Shown in pieces: positions 1-12,200 of a stretch of DNA of 64,000 nucleotides. This stretch comes from Saccharum officinarum. Its lineage: Eukaryota; Streptophyta; Magnoliopsida; Poales; Poaceae. A model generated the notes under the pieces. The model was not told the DNA's origin. It worked only from the letters and a program-made list of their open reading frames with translations, and did no database searches. Every line of letters begins with the position of its first letter. Position 1 is the stretch's first letter. Made by a program: the position numbers and the translations under genes. The stretch is from contig CM036199.1 in the NCBI GenBank assembly GCA_020631735.1, positions 15,530,834 to 15,594,833 of the forward strand, in the 5' to 3' direction.

Positions 1-2
1 TG

Positions 3-3000
3 TCCCGGTGGTGGATCAGCCAGAGCCTGAAGCACCTGGACGCCTCGCTCCGCCGCCTAGGGGCAGGAAAGCTCGTCACGCGGAGGTCGGCCGACGCCGT
101 CGTCGCGCTGCTCCAGCTGGTCCGCGACACCGGCGCCACGCACGTCTACTTCAATCATCTATACGGTTTGTTCCACGTTCCACCCAGTAGTGGCATATGT
201 CTGTCTGAGCTCAGCTTTTTCTAAGAAAAATAGTTCTTTTTATGTTGTTAGCTCTTTTTTATATTGTTATTACTCAGCGGTTGTATCCAGGATTCCCCTC
301 CTTGGCACCGTTTAGATGCCAAAAATTTTACCAAAATTTTCAGATTCCCCGTCATATCGAATCTTTGAACGCATGCATGAAGCATTAAATATAGATAAAA
401 AATAAAACTAATTACACAGTTTAGACGAAATGGACGAGACAAATCTTTTAAGCCTAATTAGACTATGATTGGACAATATTTGCCAAATAACAACGAAACT
501 GCTACAGTAGCGTTTCGCCAAAAATTTTGCCAACTAAACAGCCCCTTGGTGTGTTGTTCATGCTTCAAGATTAAGGGCCTGTTTGATTTGAAGTTGTTAA
601 AGATTAACTCCTATCACATCAATGTTCCCTCAGATGCATGGAGTACTAAACGTAGACTAATTGCATGCATGTCGGCATAGATTAGGAGTAATTTACGAGA
701 CGAATCTATTAAGCCTAATTAGTCCCAAATTGGAAACTTTTTGTCAAATAAGACGAAAGTGCTACAGTGTTCGTTAAACTTTAACTCCTCAAACCAAACA
801 CCCCCTAATTCTTGAAATTGGCTTCACAAGATAAAACAAATCAATTGCAATTTTTTTGTTTCACTATTCATCTGATTTGTTCCATGTCGAGCAGATCTTT
901 ATATTATTGAGGTAGTGCTATATCAAGTACTATTCGTAACTCCACATGTCAACTGCTTCCCAGTTGAGCAAGAACCCTGGTCTCAAGTCTCAAGTCTTGA
1001 CAAACCTCCACTTGTCAACTGAGTAAAATCCCAGCATTTCGCCATCTCCTTCTTAATTCACAAAAGTTCTTTGCTTCCCTAGTTCCCTAACCATCCCAAT
1101 GGGGTATGTCAAATTCCACATATAGTAGTACTGTAGTACTTTAGTTTTCACTCCATTGTTTGCTTGTCCTGGTACTAAGAGAACATGCTTTAGGCCTTTG
1201 AGACTATCTCATATTAGATCTTAATTACTGTGTCGCCATCTTTTCAGACCCGATCTCACTAGTCAGGGATCACCGGTTGAAGGAGATGCTGACGGCTGAG
1301 GGCATCGTTGTGCAATCTTTCAATGCGGATCTGCTGTATGAGCCATGGGAAGTTGTCGATGATGAAGGGCAACCATTCACCATGTTCGCCGCATTCTGGA
1401 ACAGGTGCCTCAGCATGCCGTATGACCCCCCTGCACCACTTCTGCCCCCGAAGAAGATCAATTCAGGTGCTTGGAGAACTATGAGTTTAAATTTTCTAGC
1501 TTCTACTTGTACAGATAGCTTATTGACCACATATTGTTTTTTACTTCCGATGCATCATGCATTGTATATTTTGCAACAAGAGTACACGCAACTAAAGAAG
1601 ATTACACACAATTAAAATGCTGAGTTATCTGTGTTTGTCTTCTGCAAACAATGTACCATAACTTATCCTTGTCCAATTACTAGTAGTCATTTAGCTCTCC
1701 AGCTGGTTGATCAGTTAACCATAGTATCATAAGCATTGTGCTTGTGCTACAAGTTCATGTTGAATTAGCTCTTGAGTTGATTGGCTGAAATTTTGAACAG
1801 GTGACTTATCGATGTGTCCATCGGAAGATCTGATCTTTGAGGATGATTCAGAGAGGGGAAGCAACGCTCTTCTGGCCCGAGCATGGACGCCAGGGTGGCA
1901 GAACGCAGACAAGGCACTGACGGCCTTCCTCAATGGTCCATTGGCTGACTACTCAGTGAACCGCAAGAAGGCTGATAGTGCGAGCACATCCCTACTCTCA
2001 CCTCACCTGCATTTCGGTGAGCTTAGTGTGCGCAAGGTTTTCCACCTAGTTCGTATGAAGCAGCTTGTGTGGAGTAACGAGGGCAACCACGCTGCTGAGG
2101 AGAGCTGCACCTTGTTTCTCCGTTCCATTGGCCTGCGGGAGTACTCTCGGTACCTGAGCTTCAATCACCCAAGCAGCCATGAGAGGCCCCTCTTGGCGCA
2201 CCTCAGGTTTTTCCCCTGGGTGGTCAATGAGAGCTACTTTAAGATTTGGAGGCAGGGAAGGACTGGGTACCCGCTCGTTGATGCTGGCATGAGGGAACTG
2301 TGGGCGACAGGATGGTTGCATGACCGGATACGTGTGGTGGTTTCAAGCTTCTTTGTCAAGGTCCTTCAACTTCCATGGCGATGGGGTATGAAGTACTTCT
2401 GGGACACATTACTGGATGCTGATCTTGAAAGCGATGCACTGGGCTGGCAGTACATCACTGGCTCTCTTCCTGATAGTCGAGAGCTTGACCTCATCGACAA
2501 CCCCCAGGTGCGTGCAGCTTTTAATTTCTGAATTAATCTTGCCACTTAGTAATGATAAATAATACTGAATACTGATGCATTGTCATGGCAATCAATTCTT
2601 CGATGCCAGTTTGAAGGCTACAAGTTCGACCCGCATGGGGAGTATGTCCGACGGTGGATTCCTGAGCTCGCAAGGCTACCGACAGAATGGATACATCATC
2701 CATGGGATGCACCTGTTTCTGTGCTGCAAGCTGCAGGAATTGAGCTGGGATCCAACTATCCTCTCCCCATAGTTGAGCTAGACGCGGCCAAAGCCAGATT
2801 GCAAGAAGCCCTATCAGAAATGTGGCAGCTGGAGGCAGCATCAAGGGCCACCATGAACAATGGAATGGAGGAAGGCCTCGGCGATTCCTCGGAGGTTCCG
2901 TTTCCTCAAGAATTACAGATGGAAATCGATCGGCAGCCAGCCCAGGCAACAGCCAATGTGCCGATGATTGCTCGGAGGCGTGAGGATCAGATGGTGCCTA

Positions 3001-3419
3001 CCATGACCTCTTCATTGAACCGAGCTGAAACAGAGGTTTCCGCCGATCTAGGGAACAGTGAGGACACTAGGGCACAGGTTCCGTTTCATGCACATTTCCA
3101 TCCCCGAGTTGAGAGGGAAGACATGATCCAAAATACTGAAGGCCCTGCGCCTAGAATCAATGGCACTCACCAGCACAACATCTTTCAGCAACCTCAAAAT
3201 CATAGGCGAGAAGCTCTTGCTCCATCAGTGTCGGAGGCTTCAAGTAGCTGGACCGGCAGAGAGGGCGCTGTGGTCCCAGTTTGGTCACCTCCTGCAGCAT
3301 CAGGCCATTCAGAAACTTTTGCTGCTGATGAAGCTGACGTTTCTAGTAGGAGTTATTTGGATAGGCATCCACAGTCGCACCGGTTGATGAACTGGAGTCA
3401 ATTATCACAGTCATTGTGA
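3..3419 (+). CDS. CRY1: Cryptochrome 1 blue-light receptor, 5' partial (4 exons visible)
   Basis: Blue/UV-A photoreceptor flavoprotein that signals through its C-terminal tail. Exons read as 3-165 (cut by the window edge), 1248-1466, 1801-2507 and 2610-3419, all with GT/AG borders; the phases join cleanly and give 632 residues before TGA. The exon 1-2 part is the end of the photolyase-like alpha/beta domain (LLYEPWEV, FNHLY). Exon 3 is the FAD-binding helical domain, with the near-invariant stretches GRTGYPLVDAGMRELWATGW and LPWRWGMKYFWDTLLDAD, then LGWQYITG; these carry the tryptophans of the electron-transfer chain. Exon 4 finishes that domain (GYKFDP.GEYVRRW) and encodes the tail with the DQMVP motif of the DAS region, then Ser-rich and acidic stretches. 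Plant CRY1 is about 680-710 residues, so roughly 60-80 N-terminal residues lie outside. The tail and exon 2-3 wording fit CRY1 better than CRY2. No lesion is seen. Confidence 0.95.
305..545. mobile_element. MITE in CRY1 intron 1
   Basis: The ends form an imperfect terminal inverted repeat (left GCACCGTTTAG, right reverse-complemented GGGCTGTTTAG) flanked by TTG on both sides (302-304 and 546-548). The interior holds the AATTAG/GACGAATC-type words shared by grass MITEs. It is non-coding. The exact border is uncertain by one or two bases because CTTGG is repeated at both ends. Confidence 0.55.
575..805. mobile_element. 231-bp MITE, copy 1 (PIF/Harbinger, Tourist-type), CRY1 intron 1
   Basis: Left end GGGCCTGTTTGATTT and right end (reverse complement) GGGGGTGTTTGGTTT make the inverted repeat. 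TAA flanks both sides (572-574 and 806-808), the three-base target preference of PIF/Harbinger elements. It is homologous along its length to the element at 3455-3685 and has the same length. Confidence 0.8.
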
Positions 3420-3432
3420 GTTTGGATGCACG

Positions 3433-3990
3433 GTAACTCATTTGTTCTCACTAAGGCCCCGTTTGGTTTGAGTATGATAAAGTTTAACTCCCATCACATC
3501 AATGTTCCTTCAAATGCATGGAGTACTAAATGTAGACTAATTGCATGCATGTCGGCATAGATTAGGAGTAATTTACGAGACGAATCTATTAAGCCTAATT
3601 AGTCCAAGATTGGAAACTTTTTGTCAAATAAGACGAAAGTGCTACAGTATTTGTTAAACTTTAACACCTCTAACCAAACACCCCCTAAGTTGCATTGTTG
3701 TTGTACTAGCATCGCAATTTGCAGCTTATCATGATAGCACGCATGATGAATATATTACTTAACCTCAACAAAGTGTCTAAAAGATGGTGCTTTCTACTCG
3801 GTGCAGAAGGCTATAACAATTTAAATAAACCAGGGACATGATCAGTGTGGGGTCTCCTATTTTGGTGGGGGGGATTCATTAATACTGGTATATTTTTGGA
3901 AGGGAAAAACTGGTATATGCTTATGTAAACTTATCAAAGGCCTAAAGTAGCTGAAATGGCATCTAATATTTGATGAAACTTGAACTGCAG
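3433..3990 (+). other. Possible 3' UTR intron of CRY1
   Basis: Fourteen bases after the stop there is a donor-like G|GTAACT, and TTGAACTGCAG|GACAAC at 3990 is a good acceptor. Splicing here would remove the MITE at 3455-3685 from the mature 3' UTR. This is inferred from splice-site-like words only; the 3' UTR would continue into about 4000-4250. Confidence 0.3.
3455..3685. mobile_element. 231-bp MITE, copy 2 (PIF/Harbinger, Tourist-type), CRY1 3' region
   Basis: Inverted repeats GGCCCCGTTTGGTT and GGGGGTGTTTGGTT are flanked by TAA at 3452-3454 and 3686-3688. It differs from the copy at 575-805 at scattered positions only. It lies 36 bases after the CRY1 stop codon. Confidence 0.82.
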
Positions 3991-4460
3991 GACAACAGGC
4001 TGGGAAGTGGAAAATTCTGTGCAGCCAAACTTAATCGGTTAGGGTTTTCTGAAGATGGAATTCATATGTAGATTGTCAACTCAACTGCTCATCTGTAGTC
4101 TGATGGGATGGAAACCAGGCAGCTTTTCCTGGTGGTGATTATAGTTGTGTAAATCTCATCTTCTAGAACATGTGTGATCGATATAGTGTGGTTGGCTTGA
4201 AAAAGTCACTATTATTGATCAGACAACAAAGGTTTTGCGTATTTTGAGCCTTTTTCTTTGGAGGTATGTGATGTATGTAACTGTACATTCCCTTGTGTTT
4301 CTCAGTTAACCATTGTTAGTTTCATTCTTGCGTCTTGTATGGTTGTATTACTGTTTCATGTTTTGCCGGAGTTGTGGAGTAACTCGCTCCGTGGCTCCGC
4401 CCTGGGGATTTGGAGCTCTACTATGCCTCTAGGAGACAGTATGGTTATGATTTTGATTAG
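3991..4460. other. Probable CRY1 3' UTR tail and start of the intergenic space
   Basis: AT-rich and without supported coding content. The first part probably belongs to the CRY1 transcript if the 3' UTR intron is real. No clear polyadenylation signal was identified. Confidence 0.3.
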
Positions 4461-4747
4461 GCCCTGCTTAGCATGGCTCCGTTTCTTACTACAGTGTGTG
4501 GAGGAGCCAGAGCCGATAAAGCTAAAAATAGTGGGCCTGTTTGGCTGCTAGTTCAGATAGCCATGCAGCTGCATATTTCCACCTGTGCTAAAGTGCTTTG
4601 CGACATGCACCGCCAAACTGCAGCTGTGAAAACTAGGAGCCCGGGTGGCTTCACTGGCTTCTAGTTTATTTTGAGAGGAGTGAAAAAAAACAGATGGTCA
4701 TTACAGTGCACGAAGCTGGAGCCGTCCAGAGCTCTATCAAACAGGCA
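4461..4747. mobile_element. MITE-like element between CRY1 and UBP
   Basis: The left end GCCCTGCTTAGCATGGCTCC resembles the reversed right end TGCCTGTTTGATAGAGCTCT, and TAG flanks both (4458-4460, 4748-4750). The ends are diverged, so the element type and exact borders are tentative. It is non-coding. Confidence 0.4.
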
Positions 4748-4750
4748 TAG

Positions 4751-6060
4751 GATTGACTAGGGCCCTGTATCCGACCAGGCTCCTTAGACGCAGAGGTTGG
4801 ACGGCAGCCATGGCTTGTCACAAAAAAGAGTGCATGCTTTGCAGTCCTACTCGTCTTGACAACGTTTAAATTGTTCGCGAGATTTTTTGTCGTACGATCC
4901 TCGGAAAGGTAGTCAATCAACTATTTCTAGAAGCATCTTGGCGGTTGTTAGAACATCGTGACACGACATGATCTTCATATCATGATCATTACTTGAACAC
5001 ATCAACTTGATTGTGGTAAAGCCTCGCTATATGGAAAGGCGCAAGAAAGAGAAGCGCGATGATTGAAGGGGAACGAAAGATACTTCCACTGAACGAGTCT
5101 CTAACCTTAATTATTAGAGATTGAACGAGGAAACGTCATCGTCGCCGTAGCACTGTATCAGCTATGATTAACCCCATGTTAGCGGTGTGATGATGAGCCG
5201 AGGACGAGCTGGCCTCACCTGAGCCTTGAGATGCATGCATGCCCCGCCCCATTGGCGCAACGGAGAGGCCAGCCAGACGGCACTGGCTAGCTGACCGCGC
5301 CCCCATCACAGCGATTGACAGTGAGCGCTCAGACACGTGATGATGCTCTACCGCTGCCTTCCTGCCGTTGTCAGCGTTCCTGAAGATAATATGCAACGGC
5401 AGGCAATCAACAGTGGCCGCGAATGCTACAGCTCGTCTTTGCTAGTCACACTCGCTACAGAGTACAGATAGGTGCGTCTATCACTGTCCACTATGGAGGC
5501 CGCCCGCCTGCGTTGAGCCGTTGATGATGAAACTTCCTGCCGGTGGTTCTACTGCAAACCGCGCGACACGGCCGCCGACGGGTGACTGGGAAACGGGGCG
5601 CGCTCAGCTTGCCAGCACTGCGCCCGCATGGATTCGCCAGTCCAGCAGTATTGAGAAGAGAACCACAGGATCAAAACACTACTAGTACCTGGCATCACTG
5701 GTCACCACACGCTCACACCTCACTCGAATGTATATTTTAGAACACTGACGACAAATCCAAGCTATTAATTCACACAGGAGCAGCAAATCTCCTCTGAAGG
5801 GAGGATCATTGGAGGCTTGACACAGAAAGTACAGTTACACGAGTCAACCGCACCATAAACTGAAGAAAGAAAATCAAACATGACACATGCCACACGATTC
5901 CAGCACCTACATGGATCAGAACTGGTAAAAGCGTACAAAGTTATGAACTAGAATTGATGTACAGTGCCCAATAGTAAAGTCCCACTCTTTAACAAAAGAT
6001 GTTAGCCCTGGGAAGAAACTGGTCAGGCGAACTTAAAAATTACACCTTATTTCATCGTTG
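4751..6060. other. Intergenic region between convergent CRY1 and UBP genes
   Basis: No coding region, RNA gene or transposon end is recognised here. Short open frames on both strands lack any family resemblance. The last part, together with 6061-6247, should contain the 3' UTR of the minus-strand UBP gene. Confidence 0.5.
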
Positions 6061-6247
6061 GGAGCTAGATTCCATTATCCCCTGTACACTGAAACCACCC
6101 AAAATCTGGCGTCCTCACCTCATACAACCTCTTCGATTGACTGTTTTCCATGGAGGTAATGAAATAGTAGCTGTGTAGGTACAAGAGTGAACTTGCAAGC
6201 TCCAAAGAGAAAAGGAGAAAAGGAACAGGGAAGGTGAATAAACTGAT

Positions 6248-9200
6248 CTAACTCTTCCCACCAAGCCCCTCGTAAAACAAGATATACCCATGGTCTGTGT
6301 TGCCTGAGTATTCATGTGAGGAACCGAAGAATGTTTGTAGGGTCTGCTCTTCAACCATCTCGACGTTTTCGTCGTCGAAAAACAACCAGTGGTTGTGGCT
6401 TTTGACAAGGCTTACATAATGCCCATGGTTGGGGCCACTTCCGACATGGACCACGACAGCAAAGAGGGAGTACTCAGTGTCTACATCATCAGATGTATTA
6501 CTGAGCTTCAGTTCCATGGGGAATACAACCCGGTATGAAAGCTTCTTATACCGGCCAAGCTGCTCAATGTACTTGAAACGCTTTAGATGGATCACCAATA
6601 TGTGGGGAGCCTTCTTGATCTTCATTCTCTTCTGTGCTTCTTGCAAACTGGAATGTGACCAAATAATGGAGTTCAGCAGTAACAAAGAACTAAAGTGAAG
6701 ATGATGGCCCCTTCCATAAGGTAGGGGCAGCATGATATTTTTCAAAATCTATACAGCATAGATTGGGTCCAACAACGGTATGAAGGAACCAAGATTACTC
6801 AGGGGTCTGGGCTTTATGCTGTCACGGAGATCTACCAAAACAAAGTGCCCCCACCAAGTAGGATGACAATGACCAGTAAAATTGACATAATTCTAAAGCA
6901 AAGAATGCTGCTGATGATGACAAATAAATACAACCCAAGGGGAACATGGTATGGTTACCTGCAGCACTTGTCGCAGAAGAATTTATCCTCTGCATTTAAA
7001 GTCTCTGTAGAACAGAAATTTTTCAGGCAGCTTGTGATAGAACTATTTTGTTCAATGTCAACACTAAGATCAAGAAATGTTTCATCCCTTGCAGTTACTG
7101 TTTCGCATCTTAAGCATCTTGTTTCGTTGGTCAATATGCCCTGCAAAGTTTGTATGCATGTAAAGATGATGGTAACTTGAATCTAGAAGATAAAACACAA
7201 GGACTTTTCAATTATTTCGGTCACCTGGAAATTTTTATGGACCAGAGTAACTGGCGGTTCTTTTTTAACTCCATTGGCTAAAGGTTGAACTGGGCCATTT
7301 GGAGCTTTTTCAGGAGATGACGATTGGGGCGAGTCCTTAGCAGCACTTGATTCTTTTTCCAGAATATCAACAAGTTCATTCAAAAGGAAATTTAAGAACT
7401 CATGTGCATCCTGCAAAGAACCATGGAGACATATTTTAGTCAAGAGAAGTGGCTGTTTTGGAGCTACCATAAAAACTAATTCATTCCTGAAATGACTGCT
7501 TTTGAAGCTACCATAATAATTAAAACATTTCTACAATAACAGACAAATGTGGGCGCATCGCACCTGAGAACACATGCAGCACTACACTACAACAACATAG
7601 CCTTTTGTCCCAAGCAAGTTGGGGTAGACTAAAGATGAAACCCAAAAGAGACGAGAAACAGGGAGACACATAAAGGGATATAAAGGGCACAAGACAGAAA
7701 GAGGTCACGGTTCAGGCACGTTGATTGCCAGTCTCCAAGCGCTCCTGTCCACAGCTAAATCCTTGGAGATATTCCACTCCATAAGGTCTCTCTTAACGGA
7801 CTCGTCCCAAGTTAGTTTAGGTCGACCTCTACCGCTCTTTATATTATCGGCCCGCTTTAGAACCCCACTACGCACCGGCGCCTCAGGAGACCTCCGTTGG
7901 ACATGTCCAAACCATCTCAACCGATGTTGAATCAATTTCTCCCCAATTTGTGCCACCTCAACCCTATCCCGAATATCGTCGTTCTGGACTCTATCCCTCC
8001 TTATGTGCCCACAACACCAACGTAACATACGCATCTCTGTTACACACAATTGCTGGACATGTCGCCTTTTTGTAGGCCAACACTCAACACCGTATAACAT
8101 CGCCGGGCGAATCGCCGCCCTATAGAACTTACCTTTCAGCTTCTGAGGCACCCTTTTGTCACAGAGGACGCCAGAAGCTTGACGCCATTTCAACCAGCCG
8201 GCTGAAATTCTATGCCTAACATCTTCATCAATGTCGCCATCCTTTTGTAGCATCGATCCTAAATACCGAAAAGTATCCTTCTTGGCCACCACTTGCCCAT
8301 CGAGGCTAACATCTCCCTCCTCATGCCTAGTCGCGCTGAAATCGCACCTCATGTACTCGATCTTGGTCCTACTAAGTCTGAACCCTTTTGACTCTAACGT
8401 GTGCCTCCATAGTTCTAACTTCCTATTAACCCCTACCCTAATGTCGTCAACTAGCACCACATCATCAGCAAAGAGCATACACCAAGGGATATCACCTTGT
8501 ATGTCCCTTGTGACCTCATCCATCACCAAAGCAAATAAATAAGGGCTCAAAGCTGACCCCTGATGCAGTCTTATTTTAATTAGAAAGTCACTGGTGTCGC
8601 CATCACATGTTTGGACAAACGTCACCACATCCCTGTACATATCCTTGATAAGGGTAACGTACTTAGTTGGGACTTTGTGCTTTTCCAAGGCCCACCACAT
8701 GACATTTCTCGGTACTTTGTCATATGCCTTCTCGAGGTCAATAAAGACCATGTGCAAGTCCTTCTTCTGCTCCCTATATCTCTCCATCAATTTTTGTAAT
8801 AAGAAAATTGCCTCCATGGTCAACCTACCAGGCATGAACCCAAACTGATTTTGGGTCACACGTGTCACTCTCCTTAGGCGATGCTCGATAACCCTCTCCT
8901 AGAGCTTCATCGTATGGCTCATCAACTTAATCCCACGGTAGTTAGTACAATAACTCATATCCATTGCTTAAAGCTAAAGTAAATATTGCTAATATAGTTT
9001 GTTACTGTGTCAATCCAACACAATGAGACCACCATACTACAGCAGATCAGATGAAATACATTGCTATAACATGGTGCGAATTACCTGGTGCATGTAGCTG
9101 CGAAACAACTCATTCTGTTTCTTCACTCTCTGAACAAAACGTTTTGGAGCAATAACACCGGTCTTTTTCTTTGCTTGGCTTATCTACATGATACATAATG

Positions 9201-12200
9201 AGCACCTCTTAATTCACCTCTTCATTCTTTATGGTGGCAAATTGCAATATCATGCAGATCGCAGAAGTTTCACGTGACATACAAAACACTATGCAGTAAC
9301 ACTGATACACAAGGATGAAGTGAAACAACGCATTGACAACAACGATGTCAAGTCAAAGATTTTTACCGTACAAATTTAAATGACATCAGTATCATATTAT
9401 ATGCAATGTTAACAAGTCATCCAACTAATTGTGATTAGTCAGCTGATCGGTGCCATAGCAATCAGTTATGCACTATGATTAGTCGCGATTAGTCGGGCTG
9501 ATCGGTGCCATGGCGACTAGGAACCTAGGATCGATTAGATGATTTGATAACATTGATTATATGTCAGGTAATTAACAGTAGAACAGCACCCATTACCTTA
9601 AGAAAGTTGTCCAAGAACCAATTACAAAGCAAGAGGCGGTACAATAAATATTTTATAGTCACTGGCACAGAGCTCACAACGACTTAGCATGAGATTCATT
9701 ATTCAAATGCCCAGTGGTGATGCTATCCAAGCATGCCACGTGTGCATGCATGATGCATCCATGAGTGGGTATGTTTCACGAAATTCAACAGATGCATATA
9801 ATCTGTAGTGATAGGCCTATAGCAAAATCAACACTAACAGGGGGTTTCAACTCTTAAGATGAACAACTAAAAAAGATGATTTAGCAGAATCTGGATTTTC
9901 AGTCTATATGAGTATTATACAAAGTTCCGCTAGGCGCTCGCCTAGGCGCGCCTAGGCGCGATTAAGCGCGAATCGGAGGGTGCCCGCCTCGCCTATGGGG
10001 GTAGGCGGAACCCTAGGCGGGCTGAGGTCGCCGGTGAGGGAGGAGCAGGCGGCGGCGGGCAGGCGAGAGAGGGAGATGGCGGCGGGCGGGCGAGAAAGAG
10101 AGATGGAGGCGGGGCGGGCGAGCGAGAGAGATTGCGCGCGCGGTTGCAGCAGAGGAGGCTAGCGGCGGCGGCGGCCATGGCAGAGGAGGTGGAGAAGCAG
10201 GGACCGGGGGGCGGAGGATGCGAGCGGTGCTGAGGAGGCAGGGACGGGGGCGGAGGACGCGAGCGGTGCGGAGGAGCTGGGACGGGGGCGGAGGACGCGA
10301 GCGGTGGAGCTAGGGCGGAGGACGCGACGGTTAGGATATGGGCTTGGGCTGTTTATGGGCCTTTCTATACAACTCTTGGCCCACAGGTGTCCTGTTTTTT
10401 TTTATAGACTTTTACAGTAAAATATGAATGGATTTAAAACGCCTAGAAAAACGCCTAGGAACGCCTAGGCGCGATTAATCCCGATTACTCCCTAGGCTAG
10501 GGGTCAGCGCCTAGATTCCGCCTGCCGCCTAGCGAAACTTTGGTATTATACTATTATCTCAATTTAAGTAGGAAGCAAAACAAATTGTCCAACACCTAAA
10601 TATATTAAACAGCACAACTGCAGAAGGAACATGGAGTGCCAAGCAAAGAACTACATATCCATGAATGGACCTCTATTGACAGTGTTATCCAAGAAAGCTA
10701 TACATATACAGCTAGGATACTGCACATGTTAGAACTTCAATGCAGCTAACAAAAGTTAGTAAGCAGGAATGCAGCATATATCCTATCAGGAAAGGGCAAA
10801 ATAATTGGAGATTTTGAAACTCTTAATATGCTAAAGCCAAAAAGGTATCTGCCAATAACAAGAATTAATAAGCTCATATAAATATATATAGAAAATGAGA
10901 TTTATTTCATTTACAATGCCAAGCGGGTAAACCCTACATAAGCATCGTCACCCCAGAGCAAGACAAAATATACATTCTTTGTACACTTGTACCACATGAA
11001 ACCCAGATATAGCACTACAGCTGTCAACCTATGGAATCATCGTTTCAACCTCTAGTGTAAGTGATACCCAAAAAAGTCAAATTTTACCAAGAAATTACGA
11101 CGCTATGCTCATTTTACAAAGTAATAACATTCTAGAGTCATTTATATCATTTGGTATAATCCTATCTACATGTTACCTGCATAAAAAGGTCGGCCAAACA
11201 AGTCAAAAGATTTTCCTCAGCGTCACCTGGAGTTTTGTTATTTGCATAATATTCCAATAACTGCTCCCTGAATGGAATGCAAAAATAAAGTGCCTGAAAC
11301 AAGAGTATCAGTGTCAGAGTTATGTAAAAAATGCATTTGACAGAAATTATACCATACTAAATACAATATTTTGCACTGAGCTAGCATATGAGAAGTAGCA
11401 AGTATTGACCATTAGACAAAGTTATGTTACACTGATCTACCTGGTCTTGGATCATCTAAAGACAGCAACTGCAAATTGCAATACACATTGCTGAACACAC
11501 AACACAATAGTGCTGGCGCAGCGGGAGAATTTGAGAAAGTGCACACAGCAAATGGGGAAACAACAGGATTGGTTGCTATGGGCTTTCTTCATGTAGTGAA
11601 CAAATAATGAATGCTGGTAACTCGGAAATAAAACATCTTATCCAATGGTGCTAACTCCATGGCAATAATTTGTTAGTTATCACAAGCCTAGCTAGTTGTT
11701 GCAATGTCAGTTAAACTACAGAAGAATGAAACTCAAAACCTGATTGGTTCATTGATTTCACTGCTAGCTCCAGACAGCTAGCAATTTGCTAAAATTTATC
11801 CAATTAAAAGACAACAGGAAACCCACTAACTCAAAGATATCTCATATTACTTACATGCAAATTATCAACGGCAACAACAAAGCCTTTTAGTAACAAGCAA
11901 GTTGGGGTAGGCTACTTGCAAATTATCAACACAAAAAAAAAACACTTTCACCAAAGACAAATTTGTGTATGTTCAGGAACCGAAGCAAAGAATGCAAATA
12001 TTCTAAAGTGGACAAAGACAGTGAACTGCAGATAGCTGCCTACCTCAGCACCTAATACTTGTATTAAGAAAGAAAAATTGCTCTCATACAACATAATACT
12101 CCTTCCTACTGGATTCTATTTTACCACTACTTACTTTCACCCTTTGCTTTGCTCTCATACAACATAATACTCCTTCCTACTGGATTCTATTTTACCACTG

